Assembly: GCF_003100395.1 (NCBI RefSeq)
Contig: NZ_CP029210.1
Coordinates: forward strand, 496,001-560,000
Length of the DNA stretch: 64,000 nucleotides
Direction of reading: 5' to 3'
Origin: Aquabacterium olei
Lineage (GTDB): Bacteria; Pseudomonadota; Gammaproteobacteria; Burkholderiales; Burkholderiaceae_C
Below the pieces are notes generated by a model. It was not told where the DNA came from, did not search any database, and was given only the letters and a program-made list of their open reading frames with translations. This document shows positions 12,365 to 20,212 of this stretch, in pieces. A program made the position numbers and the translations under genes. Positions within the stretch are counted from its first letter, which is position 1, and every line of letters starts with the position of its first letter.

Positions 12365-14260
12365 GTGCCCGCCCACCCCTTTTCCTTGACCGACGACACC
12401 TCTGCCGCCCCGGCCCGTGCCGGCAGCGCGCTCCCGCTGGACATCCTCCACGAGGTGTTCGGCTACAGCGCCTTCCGCGGCCAGCAGGCGGCGATCGTCG
12501 AACACGTCACCGAAGGGCGGGATGCCCTGGTGCTGATGCCCACCGGCGGTGGCAAGAGCCTGTGCTACCAGGTGCCTGCCATTGCCCGGCACCGCCAGGG
12601 GCGGGGGGTCACGGTGGTGGTGTCGCCGCTGATCGCGCTGATGCACGACCAGGTCGGCGCGCTCGAAGAGGTCGGTGTGCACGCCGCCTTCCTCAACAGC
12701 ACCCTCAGTCTGGAAGACACCCAGCGGATCGAGCGCGAGATGATGTCGGGCCGGCTGGTGATGCTCTACGCGGCCCCGGAGCGCGTCACCAACCTGCGCT
12801 TCCAGGCCCAGCTGGCCAGCCTGCACGAACGCGGCCTGCTCAGCCTGTTTGCCATTGACGAAGCTCACTGTGTGAGCCAGTGGGGCCACGATTTCCGCGA
12901 AGACTACCTGCAGCTTTCAGTGCTGCACGAGCGCTTCCCCGATGTGCCGCGCCTCGCGCTGACCGCCACGGCCGACGACCAGACCCGCGCCGACATGATC
13001 GAGCGCCTGCAGTTGCAGGACGCCCGCGTCTTCATCAGCAGCTTCGACCGGCCCAACATCCGCTACACGCTGGTCGAGAAGGACAACCCGCGCCAGCAAC
13101 TGCTGCGCTTCATCCGCGACGAACACCCGGGTGATGCCGGCATCGTGTACTGCCAGAGCCGTCGCAAGGTCGAGGAAACCGCCACCTGGTTGTCGGACCA
13201 GGGTGTGCCGGCCTTGCCCTATCACGCTGGCCTGGACGCGGGCGTGCGCCAACGCCACCAGGACCGCTTCCTGCGCGAAGAAGGCCTGGTCATGGTCGCC
13301 ACCGTGGCGTTCGGCATGGGCATCGACAAGCCCGACGTGCGTTTCGTGGCCCACCTGGACCTGCCCAAGAACATCGAAGGCTATTACCAGGAGACGGGCC
13401 GGGCTGGACGAGACGGCGGCGAGGCCGATGCCTGGCTGACCTATGGCCTGGCCGACGTGGTCAACCAGCGCCGCATGATCGACGAAAGCCCGGCCACCGA
13501 CGAGTTCAAGCGCATCCAGCGCGGCAAGCTCGACGCGCTGCTGGCGCTGGCCGAGGCCCACGACTGCCGCCGCGTGCGCCTGCTGAGCTACTTCGGCGAA
13601 GACAGCGCGCCCTGCGGCAACTGCGACAACTGCCTGCGCCCCCCGGCCACCTGGGACGGCACCGAGGCCGCGCGCAAGATGCTCAGCTGCATCTACCGCT
13701 TCTGGCAGCACGGCCAGCAGCGCTTCGGCGCCGGCCACCTGATCGACGTCCTGCGCGGCAAGCAGACCGACAAGGTGCGCCAGTATGGCCACGAGTCGCT
13801 GAGCACCTATGGCGTGGGCGCCGATCTCAGCGAAAACCAGTGGCGCGCCGTGTTGCGCCAGCTGGTGGCGCTGGGCCACGTGGTGGCCGAAGGCGAGTTC
13901 AACACGCTGGCCCTGACCGCATCGGCCCGGGCTGTGCTCAAGGGTGACGTGCAACTGACGTTGCGCGAGGCCGCCGATGCGCCGCGCCGCAGCAAGACCA
14001 CCCGGGTCGGCGGCAAGCCCGCGGCCGCCGCCGACCTGAGCGGCGACGCCCTGGAGCGCTTCAACGCGCTCAAGGCCTGGCGGGGCGGCGTGGCCAGAGA
14101 GCACAACCTGCCGGCCTACATCGTCTTCAACGACGCGACGCTGGCCGACATGGCGCGTGTGGCCCCGCAGACGCTGGGCGAGCTGGCCACCATCAGCGGT
14201 GTGGGCGCCAAGAAGCTGGAAGCGTACGGCGACCAGATCCTGATTGTCCTGAATTCCTAA
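12365..14260 (+). CDS. recQ: ATP-dependent DNA helicase RecQ
   Basis: A 3'-5' SF2 helicase of the RecF recombination pathway. The 631-residue protein has Walker A MPTGGGKS (Lys64), the DEAH box [13 protein letters not shown] (about 165-168), helicase motifs [18 protein letters not shown] and ETGRAGRDG, four zinc-binding cysteines (CRRV and CGNCDNC), a winged-helix region, and a C-terminal HRDC domain ([22 protein letters not shown]). The start is a GTG at 12365 with no clear ribosome site. A TTG seven codons later is an alternative. Length and domain order are typical of proteobacterial RecQ. Confidence 0.95.
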   Translation: MPAHPFSLTDDTSAAPARAGSALPLDILHEVFGYSAFRGQQAAIVEHVTEGRDALVLMPTGGGKSLCYQVPAIARHRQGRGVTVVVSPLIALMHDQVGALEEVGVHAAFLNSTLSLEDTQRIEREMMSGRLVMLYAAPERVTNLRFQAQLASLHERGLLSLFAIDEAHCVSQWGHDFREDYLQLSVLHERFPDVPRLALTATADDQTRADMIERLQLQDARVFISSFDRPNIRYTLVEKDNPRQQLLRFIRDEHPGDAGIVYCQSRRKVEETATWLSDQGVPALPYHAGLDAGVRQRHQDRFLREEGLVMVATVAFGMGIDKPDVRFVAHLDLPKNIEGYYQETGRAGRDGGEADAWLTYGLADVVNQRRMIDESPATDEFKRIQRGKLDALLALAEAHDCRRVRLLSYFGEDSAPCGNCDNCLRPPATWDGTEAARKMLSCIYRFWQHGQQRFGAGHLIDVLRGKQTDKVRQYGHESLSTYGVGADLSENQWRAVLRQLVALGHVVAEGEFNTLALTASARAVLKGDVQLTLREAADAPRRSKTTRVGGKPAAAADLSGDALERFNALKAWRGGVAREHNLPAYIVFNDATLADMARVAPQTLGELATISGVGAKKLEAYGDQILIVLNS

Positions 14261-14416
14261 GTAAAACGACTGTTTTGTATCGCGGGGGCAACGAAAAACT
14301 ACGGATCACTCCCCCTTAAGGCTAGGACGCGTCGAATTCATACGCCTGTCACTCGCCAGCGCACGCCTTTGGTGTGCAGAATCAATCGTCGGTTTCAGCG
14401 CGCGCCCCACCATGGT

Positions 14417-14432
14417 GCTTGGCGCACCAAGC
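14417..14432 (+). promoter_or_regulatory. Overlapping leader hairpins before porin 1
   Basis: GCTTGG-cgca-CCAAGC is a perfect hairpin about 35 nt before the porin ATG. It overlaps an alternative hairpin GGTGC-ttggc-GCACC, so the two cannot form together. This could be a leader regulatory structure or a binding site for a small RNA or protein. The rest of 14261-14466 shows AAAAC-gact-GTTTT just after the recQ stop and a ribosome site AAGGAG at the ATG. Confidence 0.35.
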
Positions 14433-14466
14433 GCTGGCTGATGTCCGTTAAGCTAAGGAGAATCAA

Positions 14467-15492
14467 ATGTTCGTCAAGAAGAATCTGATCGCTGTTGCTG
14501 CTCTGGCTGCTCTGGCTGTGTCTGCCCACGCTCAGTCGAGCGTGACCCTGTACGGTAACGTGGACGTCGCCGGCGTCTACAGCAAGACCAAGGTGGCAGG
14601 CTCGAGCGAGTCCACGACCGCCATCGAATCCTCTGGCCTGACCGAAAGCTTCTTCGGCCTGAAGGGCCAGGAAGACCTGGGCGGCGGCCTGAAGGCCGTG
14701 TTCAAGCTGGAGAGCTTCATCGACGTCGACACCGGTTCGGCTGGCACGTCGAACTTCTGGGGCAAGAACGCCTACGTCGGCGTCGCCGGTGACTTCGGTA
14801 CCGTGGCCCTGGGTAACCAGGAAAGCCTGTTCAAGACCGTTGGCAACGCCTACAACCCGTTCGGCGTGTCGCCGGCGCTGTCGACGACGGTCAACCTGTT
14901 CACCGGCCTGACGGGTCTGGGTGGCAGCTGGCAGAACACCGTGGGCTACGTCTCGCCCAACCTCAGCGGCCTGACCGTGTCGGCTCAGCACAGCGCCAAG
15001 GAAGGCGGCCGCGGTGATGCCGCCAACTACAACGGTGGTGCCACCGCCGTGGCCGCTAACTATGGCGCTGGCCCGCTGGCTGTGTCGGCTGTCTACGGCG
15101 ACGTGCGCAGCACCACCGCCGTCGCTTCGGAAGAGCGTCAGCGCGCGTTCCTGCTGGGCGGTTCGTACGACTTCGGCGTCGTGAAGGCCTTCGCACAATA
15201 CGGTCAGGACAAGTTCGATTCCAAGGTGGACGGCGATTTCAAGGCCAAGTTCTTCCAGCTGGGCGCTGTGGTGCCGGTCTCGCAAGCTGGCTCGGTGCAC
15301 GCTTCGTACGGCCAGACCAAGGTGGAAGACGTAAAGGCTCGTCAGTTCTCGCTGGCCTACAACCACTCGCTGAGCAAGCGCACGGGCGTGTACGCCGGCC
15401 TCACCTACATCAAGGATGAAGGTCTGCTGAACGACGACGTCGATTCCGTCAAGGCCACGGTGGTCGCCGTCGGCCTGCGCCACGCCTTCTGA
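14467..15492 (+). CDS. General (trimeric) porin 1
   Basis: A 16-strand outer membrane porin of the Burkholderiales Porin_4 (OmpC/Omp32-like) type, 341 residues. Signal peptide MFVKKNLIAVAALAALAVSAHA is cleaved before QSSVTLYGNVDVAG. LTESFFGLKGQEDLGGGLKA is the conserved second hairpin, and NPFGVSPALS belongs to the constriction loop L3. It ends VVAVGLRHAF with the terminal Phe needed for assembly. AAGGAG precedes the ATG. It is the first of three tandem porin genes, each separately terminated, and is more T/A-tolerant in codon choice, as expected for a highly expressed protein. Selectivity cannot be read from sequence by eye. Confidence 0.95.
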   Translation: MFVKKNLIAVAALAALAVSAHAQSSVTLYGNVDVAGVYSKTKVAGSSESTTAIESSGLTESFFGLKGQEDLGGGLKAVFKLESFIDVDTGSAGTSNFWGKNAYVGVAGDFGTVALGNQESLFKTVGNAYNPFGVSPALSTTVNLFTGLTGLGGSWQNTVGYVSPNLSGLTVSAQHSAKEGGRGDAANYNGGATAVAANYGAGPLAVSAVYGDVRSTTAVASEERQRAFLLGGSYDFGVVKAFAQYGQDKFDSKVDGDFKAKFFQLGAVVPVSQAGSVHASYGQTKVEDVKARQFSLAYNHSLSKRTGVYAGLTYIKDEGLLNDDVDSVKATVVAVGLRHAF

Positions 15493-15528
15493 TCGACGCC
15501 AGCCTCGGCTGGACTCGCCCAAACCTGA

Positions 15529-15555
15529 AAGCGCCCCTGCGGGGGCGCTTTTTTT
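15529..15555 (+). terminator. Rho-independent terminator after porin 1
   Basis: AAGCGCCCC-TGC-GGGGGCGCTT forms a GC-rich hairpin followed by a run of seven T residues. Confidence 0.9.
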
Positions 15556-15668
15556 GTGCGCACCGCGGATGTCTGTCCGGTTTCCTTCATCGAGAAGTCA
15601 TTTTGTCGTGTCCTGGCAACGCAAAGGAGGCTTTGTGCGCTCGCTTTGGCCCAGTTCTTGCTTTTTGC

Positions 15669-15697
15669 TTGGCAGTGAAAAAGTTCACTCCCACAAT
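15669..15697 (+). promoter_or_regulatory. Candidate sigma-70 promoter of porin 2
   Basis: TTGGCA (15669-15674), a 17-bp spacer, then CACAAT (15692-15697). The spacer contains the inverted repeat AGTGAA-aaag-TTCACT at 15674-15689, so a regulator could bind between the -35 and -10 boxes. Confidence 0.5.
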
Positions 15698-15714
15698 GAC
15701 TTTCAAGGGTTCTT

Positions 15715-15732
15715 CGGTTGACTTGTCAACCG
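15715..15732 (+). promoter_or_regulatory. Perfect palindrome in the porin 2 leader
   Basis: CGGTTGACTTGTCAACCG has 8-bp arms around two central bases. It lies some 44 bp before the porin 2 ATG and just after the predicted transcription start, a typical repressor operator position. It could equally form an RNA hairpin. No regulator gene adjoins it. Confidence 0.45.
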
Positions 15733-15775
15733 GTGTAACCCGGCCCCATCCCCTTCCCACAGTTAGGAGAAATTG

Positions 15776-16876
15776 ATGTTTGCAAAGAAGACCCTGGTGG
15801 CCCTGGCCGCCCTGGCTGCTGCCGCCGGCGCTGCCCAAGCTCAGTCCAGCCTGAAGGTGTATGGCCTGGTCGACATGGGCCTGGGTTCGTTTGAAGGCGC
15901 CCACGAAAAGGGTGAGTCGACCCGCACGACCGAAGTCCGCAGCGGCGCGATGACGACTTCCTTCATCGGCTTTGCCGGCGTCGAAGACCTGGGTGGCGGT
16001 CTGAAGGCCGAGTTCACGCTGGAAAGCTTCATCGCTGTCGACACCGGCCAGACGCTGAACAACAACGCTGGCAACTTCTGGGGCCGTGCCTCGAACATCG
16101 CCCTGAGCGGCGGCTTCGGCAAGGTGGCGCTGGGCCAGTACGACAACCCGCTGTTCACCTCGGGCTACACCTACAACCCCTTCGGTTCGTCGATGAGCTT
16201 CTCCCCGACGATGCGTCATTTCAACTATCTCGGTACGAGCCTTCAGACGAACATCCCGAGTGCAGGCGTCGGCTTCGACACCGGCTGGGTGAACTCGATC
16301 ACCTATGAATCACCGAACTTCTCGGGCCTGAGCTTCGTCGGCCAAGTGGCCCTGAAGGAAGGCAAGGGCGCACAGCTGAAGAACAGCTACACCGCCGCTG
16401 CCACCTACGCTGCCGGCCCGTTTGCCGCCACCTTGACTTATGTGAAGGGTGGCATCAGCAACGCCGCTGGTACGGTCATCGCCAACGGTGGCGCATACAC
16501 CTCGGACGAAAAGCTCTGGAACCTGGGTGCTTCGTACGATCTGGGTGTGGCGAAGCTGTTTGGTCAGTACACCTCGATCAAGGAAGACGCGAGCACGGCC
16601 GGTGCTGTCGGAGCCCGTCCAAACAACAAGGACAAGATTTATCAGCTTGGCGTGTCGGTGCCCGTGACCGACAAGGCGGCTGTCCTGGCCTCGTTCGGCC
16701 AACTGAAGAACAAGGACACCGACGCCGGCGTCACCACCAAGAACGAAGTCTTCTCCCTGGGCTACGACTACACCCTGTCAAAGCGCACCGACGTGTACGG
16801 CGTGTTCTCGAACGTGCGTCAGACCGCACTCCAGTCGGGCCAGTCGCTCGCCGTTGGCATCCGCCACAACTTCTGA
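15776..16876 (+). CDS. General porin 2
   Basis: A second Porin_4 family protein, 366 residues. Signal peptide MFAKKTLVALAALAAAAGAA ends QAQSS, with cleavage expected after QA. MTTSFIGFAGVEDLGGGLKA is the conserved porin segment, shared nearly word for word with porin 3 but not with porin 1 (LTESFFGLKG). NPFGSSMSFSP is the L3 loop and SLAVGIRHNF the C-terminal strand with terminal Phe. AGGAGA precedes the ATG at 15776; a TTG at 15773 is in frame but less likely. It looks like a paralogue of porin 3, probably from local duplication, with its own promoter and terminator. Confidence 0.95.
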   Translation: MFAKKTLVALAALAAAAGAAQAQSSLKVYGLVDMGLGSFEGAHEKGESTRTTEVRSGAMTTSFIGFAGVEDLGGGLKAEFTLESFIAVDTGQTLNNNAGNFWGRASNIALSGGFGKVALGQYDNPLFTSGYTYNPFGSSMSFSPTMRHFNYLGTSLQTNIPSAGVGFDTGWVNSITYESPNFSGLSFVGQVALKEGKGAQLKNSYTAAATYAAGPFAATLTYVKGGISNAAGTVIANGGAYTSDEKLWNLGASYDLGVAKLFGQYTSIKEDASTAGAVGARPNNKDKIYQLGVSVPVTDKAAVLASFGQLKNKDTDAGVTTKNEVFSLGYDYTLSKRTDVYGVFSNVRQTALQSGQSLAVGIRHNF

Positions 16877-16914
16877 TCCGGCGCAGCTCGCCTGAGCTGA
16901 CCTGATCCCCCACA

Positions 16915-16944
16915 CAAGGCGCCCTCCGGGGCGCCTTGTTCGTT
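16915..16944 (+). terminator. Rho-independent terminator after porin 2
   Basis: CAAGGCGCCC-TCCG-GGGCGCCTTG is a perfect 10-bp stem with a 4-nt loop, followed by TTCGTTTT. Confidence 0.85.
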
Positions 16945-16970
16945 TTCGGTGCGGCATGGTTCCTGCAAAT

Positions 16971-16998
16971 CTGTATACAGTTCACCAAGACGGTGAAC
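16971..16998 (+). promoter_or_regulatory. Two adjacent palindromes upstream of porin 3
   Basis: CTGTATACAG (16971-16980) is a perfect 10-bp palindrome and directly abuts GTTCACC-aagac-GGTGAAC (16980-16998). Both lie 32-60 bp before the porin 3 ATG and are good candidates for operators. The GTGAA/TTCAC half-sites also occur, in the opposite order, in the porin 2 promoter. Confidence 0.45.
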
Positions 16999-17029
16999 GG
17001 CATCCACCCCGATACGGAGTCACCAGTCC

Positions 17030-18085
17030 ATGTCCCTTCAGAAGTACATCGCCCCCCTCGCCCTGATGGCGCTGGGCACCGCCGCCTCGGCGCAGTCCTC
17101 AGTGAATGTCTACGGCGTCATCGACCTCGCGGTCGGCTCGTTCGAGCCCAGCGCGAAGACCGACGTCCGCGCCACCAAGGTGGATGGCAACCAGATGACC
17201 ACGAGCTTCATCGGATTCAAGGGCGTTGAAGACCTCGGCGGCGGGCTCAAGGCCGGCTTCGTGCTCGAGAGCTTTCTGCGCCCCGACACCGGGGCGTCCG
17301 GGCGCTTCGGCTCGTCCGACCCGTTCTGGTCGCGCGCAGCCAACCTCTATGTGCAGGGCGGCTTCGGCACGGTCACGGTGGGCCGGCAGATCGACCTGCT
17401 GTACCTGAACGTCATCTCCTACAACCCGTTCGGTGGGGCCTTCGGCCTCTCCCCCGCGGTGCGGCTCACCTTCGATGGCTCATGGGGCAACGACAAGGGC
17501 GATTCGGGCTGGAGCAACGCCGTCAGCTACAGCACGCCCAACCTTTCGGGCTTCAGCGCAACCGTCTCGGCCCAGGCGGGCGAGACCACCGACAAGAGCC
17601 AGCGCAGCAGCTACGCGGTGCTGGCCCGCTATGCGTCGGGGCCATTCTCGGTGGGCGGGGCCTGGCAGACCGTGCGCTCTGCGCAGGCACCCAAGGCGGC
17701 TTTTGCGGAAGGCCAGACGCAGACCTTCGGCATGGCCGGCGCCTCGTATGACGCGGGGTTTGCGAAGTTCTTCGCGCAGTATGGCCAGATCGAGAACAGC
17801 GGCTTCAGCAACGGCGCGCGCATCGCCACGACGCTGTGGCAACTGGGCGCCAGCGTGCCGGTGACGACCGCAGGCAAGGTGCTGGCGTCGTATGGACAGA
17901 GCAAGGAAAAGCCGGTCGAGGGGGGCACCACGCCCCGCACCACGCACGGGATCTTCACGCTGGCCTACAACCACAACCTGTCGAAGCGCACGGACACCTA
18001 TGTGGCCTACATGCTCGACAACGAGAAGCTGGCGGGCTTCAACAAGGGCCACAGCTACGTGGTCGGTCTGCGCCACGCCTTCTGA
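17030..18085 (+). CDS. General porin 3
   Basis: Third tandem Porin_4 family gene, 351 residues. Signal peptide MSLQKYIAPLALMALGTAAS is followed by AQSSVNVYGVIDLAVGSFEP. MTTSFIGFKGVEDLGGGLKA is the segment shared with porin 2. NPFGGAFGLSPAVR is in the L3 loop region, and SYVVGLRHAF is the last strand with terminal Phe. Relative to porin 1 and 2 its codon use is the ordinary GC-rich type of the neighbourhood, hinting at lower expression. A weak ribosome site precedes the ATG. A GC-rich hairpin separates it from the convergent metW. Confidence 0.95.
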   Translation: MSLQKYIAPLALMALGTAASAQSSVNVYGVIDLAVGSFEPSAKTDVRATKVDGNQMTTSFIGFKGVEDLGGGLKAGFVLESFLRPDTGASGRFGSSDPFWSRAANLYVQGGFGTVTVGRQIDLLYLNVISYNPFGGAFGLSPAVRLTFDGSWGNDKGDSGWSNAVSYSTPNLSGFSATVSAQAGETTDKSQRSSYAVLARYASGPFSVGGAWQTVRSAQAPKAAFAEGQTQTFGMAGASYDAGFAKFFAQYGQIENSGFSNGARIATTLWQLGASVPVTTAGKVLASYGQSKEKPVEGGTTPRTTHGIFTLAYNHNLSKRTDTYVAYMLDNEKLAGFNKGHSYVVGLRHAF

Positions 18086-18092
18086 TTCGCAT

Positions 18093-18114
18093 GCCCCGGC
18101 ACCGCTGCCGGGGC
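18093..18114. terminator. Bidirectional hairpin between porin 3 and metW
   Basis: GCCCCGGCA-CCGC-TGCCGGGGC is a perfect 9-bp stem between convergent genes. No T-run follows on either strand, so termination efficiency is uncertain. Confidence 0.55.
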
Positions 18115-18123
18115 GCGGTCGGC

Positions 18124-18708
18124 TCAGCCCCGCTCGAACTTGAAGACGGCGGTGCTGGCCAGCAGGTTGGGCCAGGTGCTCACGGTCCTGCCGGCCTGCA
18201 GCCCGAAGGACTCGAGGATGCGCAGCCCGTTCTTGCGGGCCAGCACCTCGAAGTCGGCAAAGGTCGAGACGCGGATGTTGGGCGTGTCGTACCACTGGTA
18301 GGGCAGGGCGCGCGTCACCGGCATGCGGCCGCGCAGCACGCTCAGGCGGTGCGGCCAGTGCGCGAAGTTCGGGAAGCTGACCAGCCCGATGCGGCCCACG
18401 CGCGCGGTCTCGCGCAGCATGGCTTCGGTGTTGCGCAGGTGCTGGAGGGTGTCGAGCTGCAGCACCACGTCGAAGCTGTTGTCCTCAAACAGGCTCAGTC
18501 CTTCTTCCAGGTTGCGCTGGATGACGTTGACGCCACGGCGCACGCATTCCAGCACCTTGGCGTCGTCGATCTCGATGCCGTAGCCGGTGCACTGGCGGGT
18601 GTCGCGCAGGTGGGCCAGCAGGGCGCCGTTGCCGCAGCCCAGGTCAAGCACGCGCGAGCCGGGCGGCACCAGCTCGGCAATCACGTGATGGAGGTCGCGT
18701 TCGATCAT
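18124..18708 (-). CDS. metW: Methionine biosynthesis protein MetW
   Basis: A 194-residue class I methyltransferase-fold protein that works with MetX in homoserine acylation. The SAM-binding motif I is VLDLGCGNGALLAHL, followed by GYGIEIDD and FDVVLQLDTLQHL; NFAHWPHRLSVLRGRMPVT and LPYQWYDTPNIR are MetW-specific. GGAGG precedes the ATG at 18708, and the metX stop is 14 bp upstream, so the two are co-transcribed. The pair metX-metW is conserved across proteobacteria; MetW has been reported to be required for activity of the associated MetX, but its own catalytic activity is not established. Confidence 0.95.
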   Translation of the reverse strand: MIERDLHHVIAELVPPGSRVLDLGCGNGALLAHLRDTRQCTGYGIEIDDAKVLECVRRGVNVIQRNLEEGLSLFEDNSFDVVLQLDTLQHLRNTEAMLRETARVGRIGLVSFPNFAHWPHRLSVLRGRMPVTRALPYQWYDTPNIRVSTFADFEVLARKNGLRILESFGLQAGRTVSTWPNLLASTAVFKFERG

Positions 18709-18722
18709 CGTCGTGCCTCCTC

Positions 18723-19934
18723 TCAGACGGCCATGCGCACGGGCTGCCCCTGTGCGCTGTTCAGCGGTGTGCTCTGGCGCTCGAGCTCCAGCGCGATGCG
18801 CTCGAAGTAGGCGCGCACCACGCCGTGGTAGCGCGGGTCGTCCAGCAGGAAGGCATCGTGGCCGTGCGGTGCGTCGATCTCCGCGTAGCTCACATCGTGG
18901 CGGTTGTCGACCAGGGCCTTGACGATCTCGCGCGAGCGGGCCGGCGAGAAGCGCCAGTCGGTGGTGAAGCTCACCACGAGGAACTTGGCCAGCGCCTTCG
19001 CCATCGTGGCGCTCAGGTCGCCACCGTGATGCCGTGCCGGGTCAAAGTAATCCAGCGCACGGGTGATCAGCAGGTAGGTGTTGGCGTCGAAGTAGTCGCT
19101 GAACTTGTCGCCCTGGTAGCGCAAATAGCTTTCGACCTGGAACTCGATGTCCTGCGTGCTGTAGCGCGGCGCGTCACCCAGTTCGCGGCCCACCAGCTCC
19201 CGGCCAAACTTCGACTCCATCACGTCGTCCGACAGGTAGGTGATGTGGCCGATCATGCGGGCCACGCGCAGGCCGCGGCGGGGCACCACACCGTGCTCGT
19301 AGAAGTGACCGTGGTGGAAGTCGGGGTCGGTCACGATGGCCCGGCGCGCCACCTCGTTGAAGGCGATGTTCTGCGCCGACAGGTTCGGCGCGGTGGCCAC
19401 CGCCACACAGTGCGCCACCCGCTCGGGGTGCTGCAGCGTCCAGCTCAGCGCCTGCATGCCGCCCAGGCTGCCACCCAGCACGGCGGCCAGCTTGTCGATG
19501 CCCAGCCGGTCGAGCACGCGGGCCTGGGCGTTCACCCAATCCTCCACCGTCACCACGGGGAAGTCGGCGCCGTAGAGCTTGCCAGTGTCCGGGTTGGTGT
19601 GCATCGGGCCGGTCGAGCCAAAGCACGAGCCGGGGTTGTTGATGCCGATGACGAAGAACTTGTCGGTGTCCAGCGGCTTGCCAGGCCCGATCAGGTTGTC
19701 CCACCAGCCTTCGCTCTTGGGGATGGGACGACCCTGTTCGTCGGCGTGGACGCCAGCGACGTGGTGCGAGGCATTGAGCGCATGGCACACCAGCACCGCG
19801 TTGCTGCGGTCGGCGTTGAGGCGCCCATAGGTCTCGTAGACCAGGGTGTAGTCGCGCAGCACGGCACCGCTTTGCAGCGGCAGCGGCGTGCCGAAGTGCA
19901 TGGAAGCAGGGGTGACGACCCCGAGGGAGGACAT
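18723..19934 (-). CDS. metX: Homoserine O-acyltransferase MetX, probably succinyl-transferring
   Basis: Acylates homoserine at the first committed step of methionine synthesis. The 403-residue alpha/beta hydrolase-fold protein has its nucleophile Ser156 in [12 protein letters not shown], the acid in the TTDWRFSP region, and the catalytic His in [26 protein letters not shown] and [15 protein letters not shown] are the expected MetX motifs. MetX proteins paired with MetW in proteobacteria are mostly annotated as succinyltransferases; I infer that here, but acetyl-CoA use is not excluded. It is transcribed on the minus strand behind a SAM-II riboswitch and intrinsic terminator, so expression should fall when SAM is plentiful. 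Confidence 0.95.
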   Translation of the reverse strand: MSSLGVVTPASMHFGTPLPLQSGAVLRDYTLVYETYGRLNADRSNAVLVCHALNASHHVAGVHADEQGRPIPKSEGWWDNLIGPGKPLDTDKFFVIGINNPGSCFGSTGPMHTNPDTGKLYGADFPVVTVEDWVNAQARVLDRLGIDKLAAVLGGSLGGMQALSWTLQHPERVAHCVAVATAPNLSAQNIAFNEVARRAIVTDPDFHHGHFYEHGVVPRRGLRVARMIGHITYLSDDVMESKFGRELVGRELGDAPRYSTQDIEFQVESYLRYQGDKFSDYFDANTYLLITRALDYFDPARHHGGDLSATMAKALAKFLVVSFTTDWRFSPARSREIVKALVDNRHDVSYAEIDAPHGHDAFLLDDPRYHGVVRAYFERIALELERQSTPLNSAQGQPVRMAV

Positions 19935-19957
19935 AACGCTACGACGGTGATGACAAC

Positions 19958-19991
19958 AAAAAACCGGCCTCGCATTAAAGCAGGGGCCGGT
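19958..19991 (-). terminator. Leader terminator between the SAM-II aptamer and metX
   Basis: On the minus strand ACCGGCC pairs with GGCCGGT across a 15-nt loop and is followed at once by six U residues (19963 to 19958). It lies 10 nt after the aptamer and 23 nt before the metX ATG. With no gene upstream on this strand, its role must be attenuation of the metXW transcript. Confidence 0.85.
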
Positions 19992-20001
19992 CTGAGCAGC
20001 G

Positions 20002-20053
20002 CCCTCTTTAGCGGCATTTCTTGAGCGCCCGCAATCCGGACAAATCGGCGCTA
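20002..20053 (-). ncRNA. SAM-II riboswitch (SAM_alpha/metA motif) controlling metXW
   Basis: Read on the minus strand, AGCGCC (20052-20047) pairs with GGCGCU 17 nt later to form P1. The loop contains the conserved GAUUU, CCG and AUUGC, and the 3' segment has AAAUG, GCUAAA and AGGG that build the H-type pseudoknot around SAM. From P1 to AGGG the element is 51 nt, exactly the length and block order I recall for the crystallised Sargasso Sea metX SAM-II aptamer. The arms differ in sequence from that reference but remain complementary. The downstream U-tailed hairpin indicates transcriptional control, with SAM binding expected to favour termination. Confidence 0.93.
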
Positions 20054-20212
20054 TGGGTGAAAGTCTAACCCATTCGCGAGAGCCCGTTGTGAAGGAGAGC
20101 TGGGGGCGAGCGACCGCGAAAAGGGTTGGATATTCCGGTCACACATCACAGACGGCCTTGGCCGACCCCGGTATGTTTGTCTCACCGCATTCCGGGTGGA
20201 AAGGAGGTCCGC

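Noticed and set aside
14467..18085. Long direct repeats suggesting a mobile element
   Set aside because: The similarity is limited to conserved porin strands and signal peptides; no terminal repeats or transposase.
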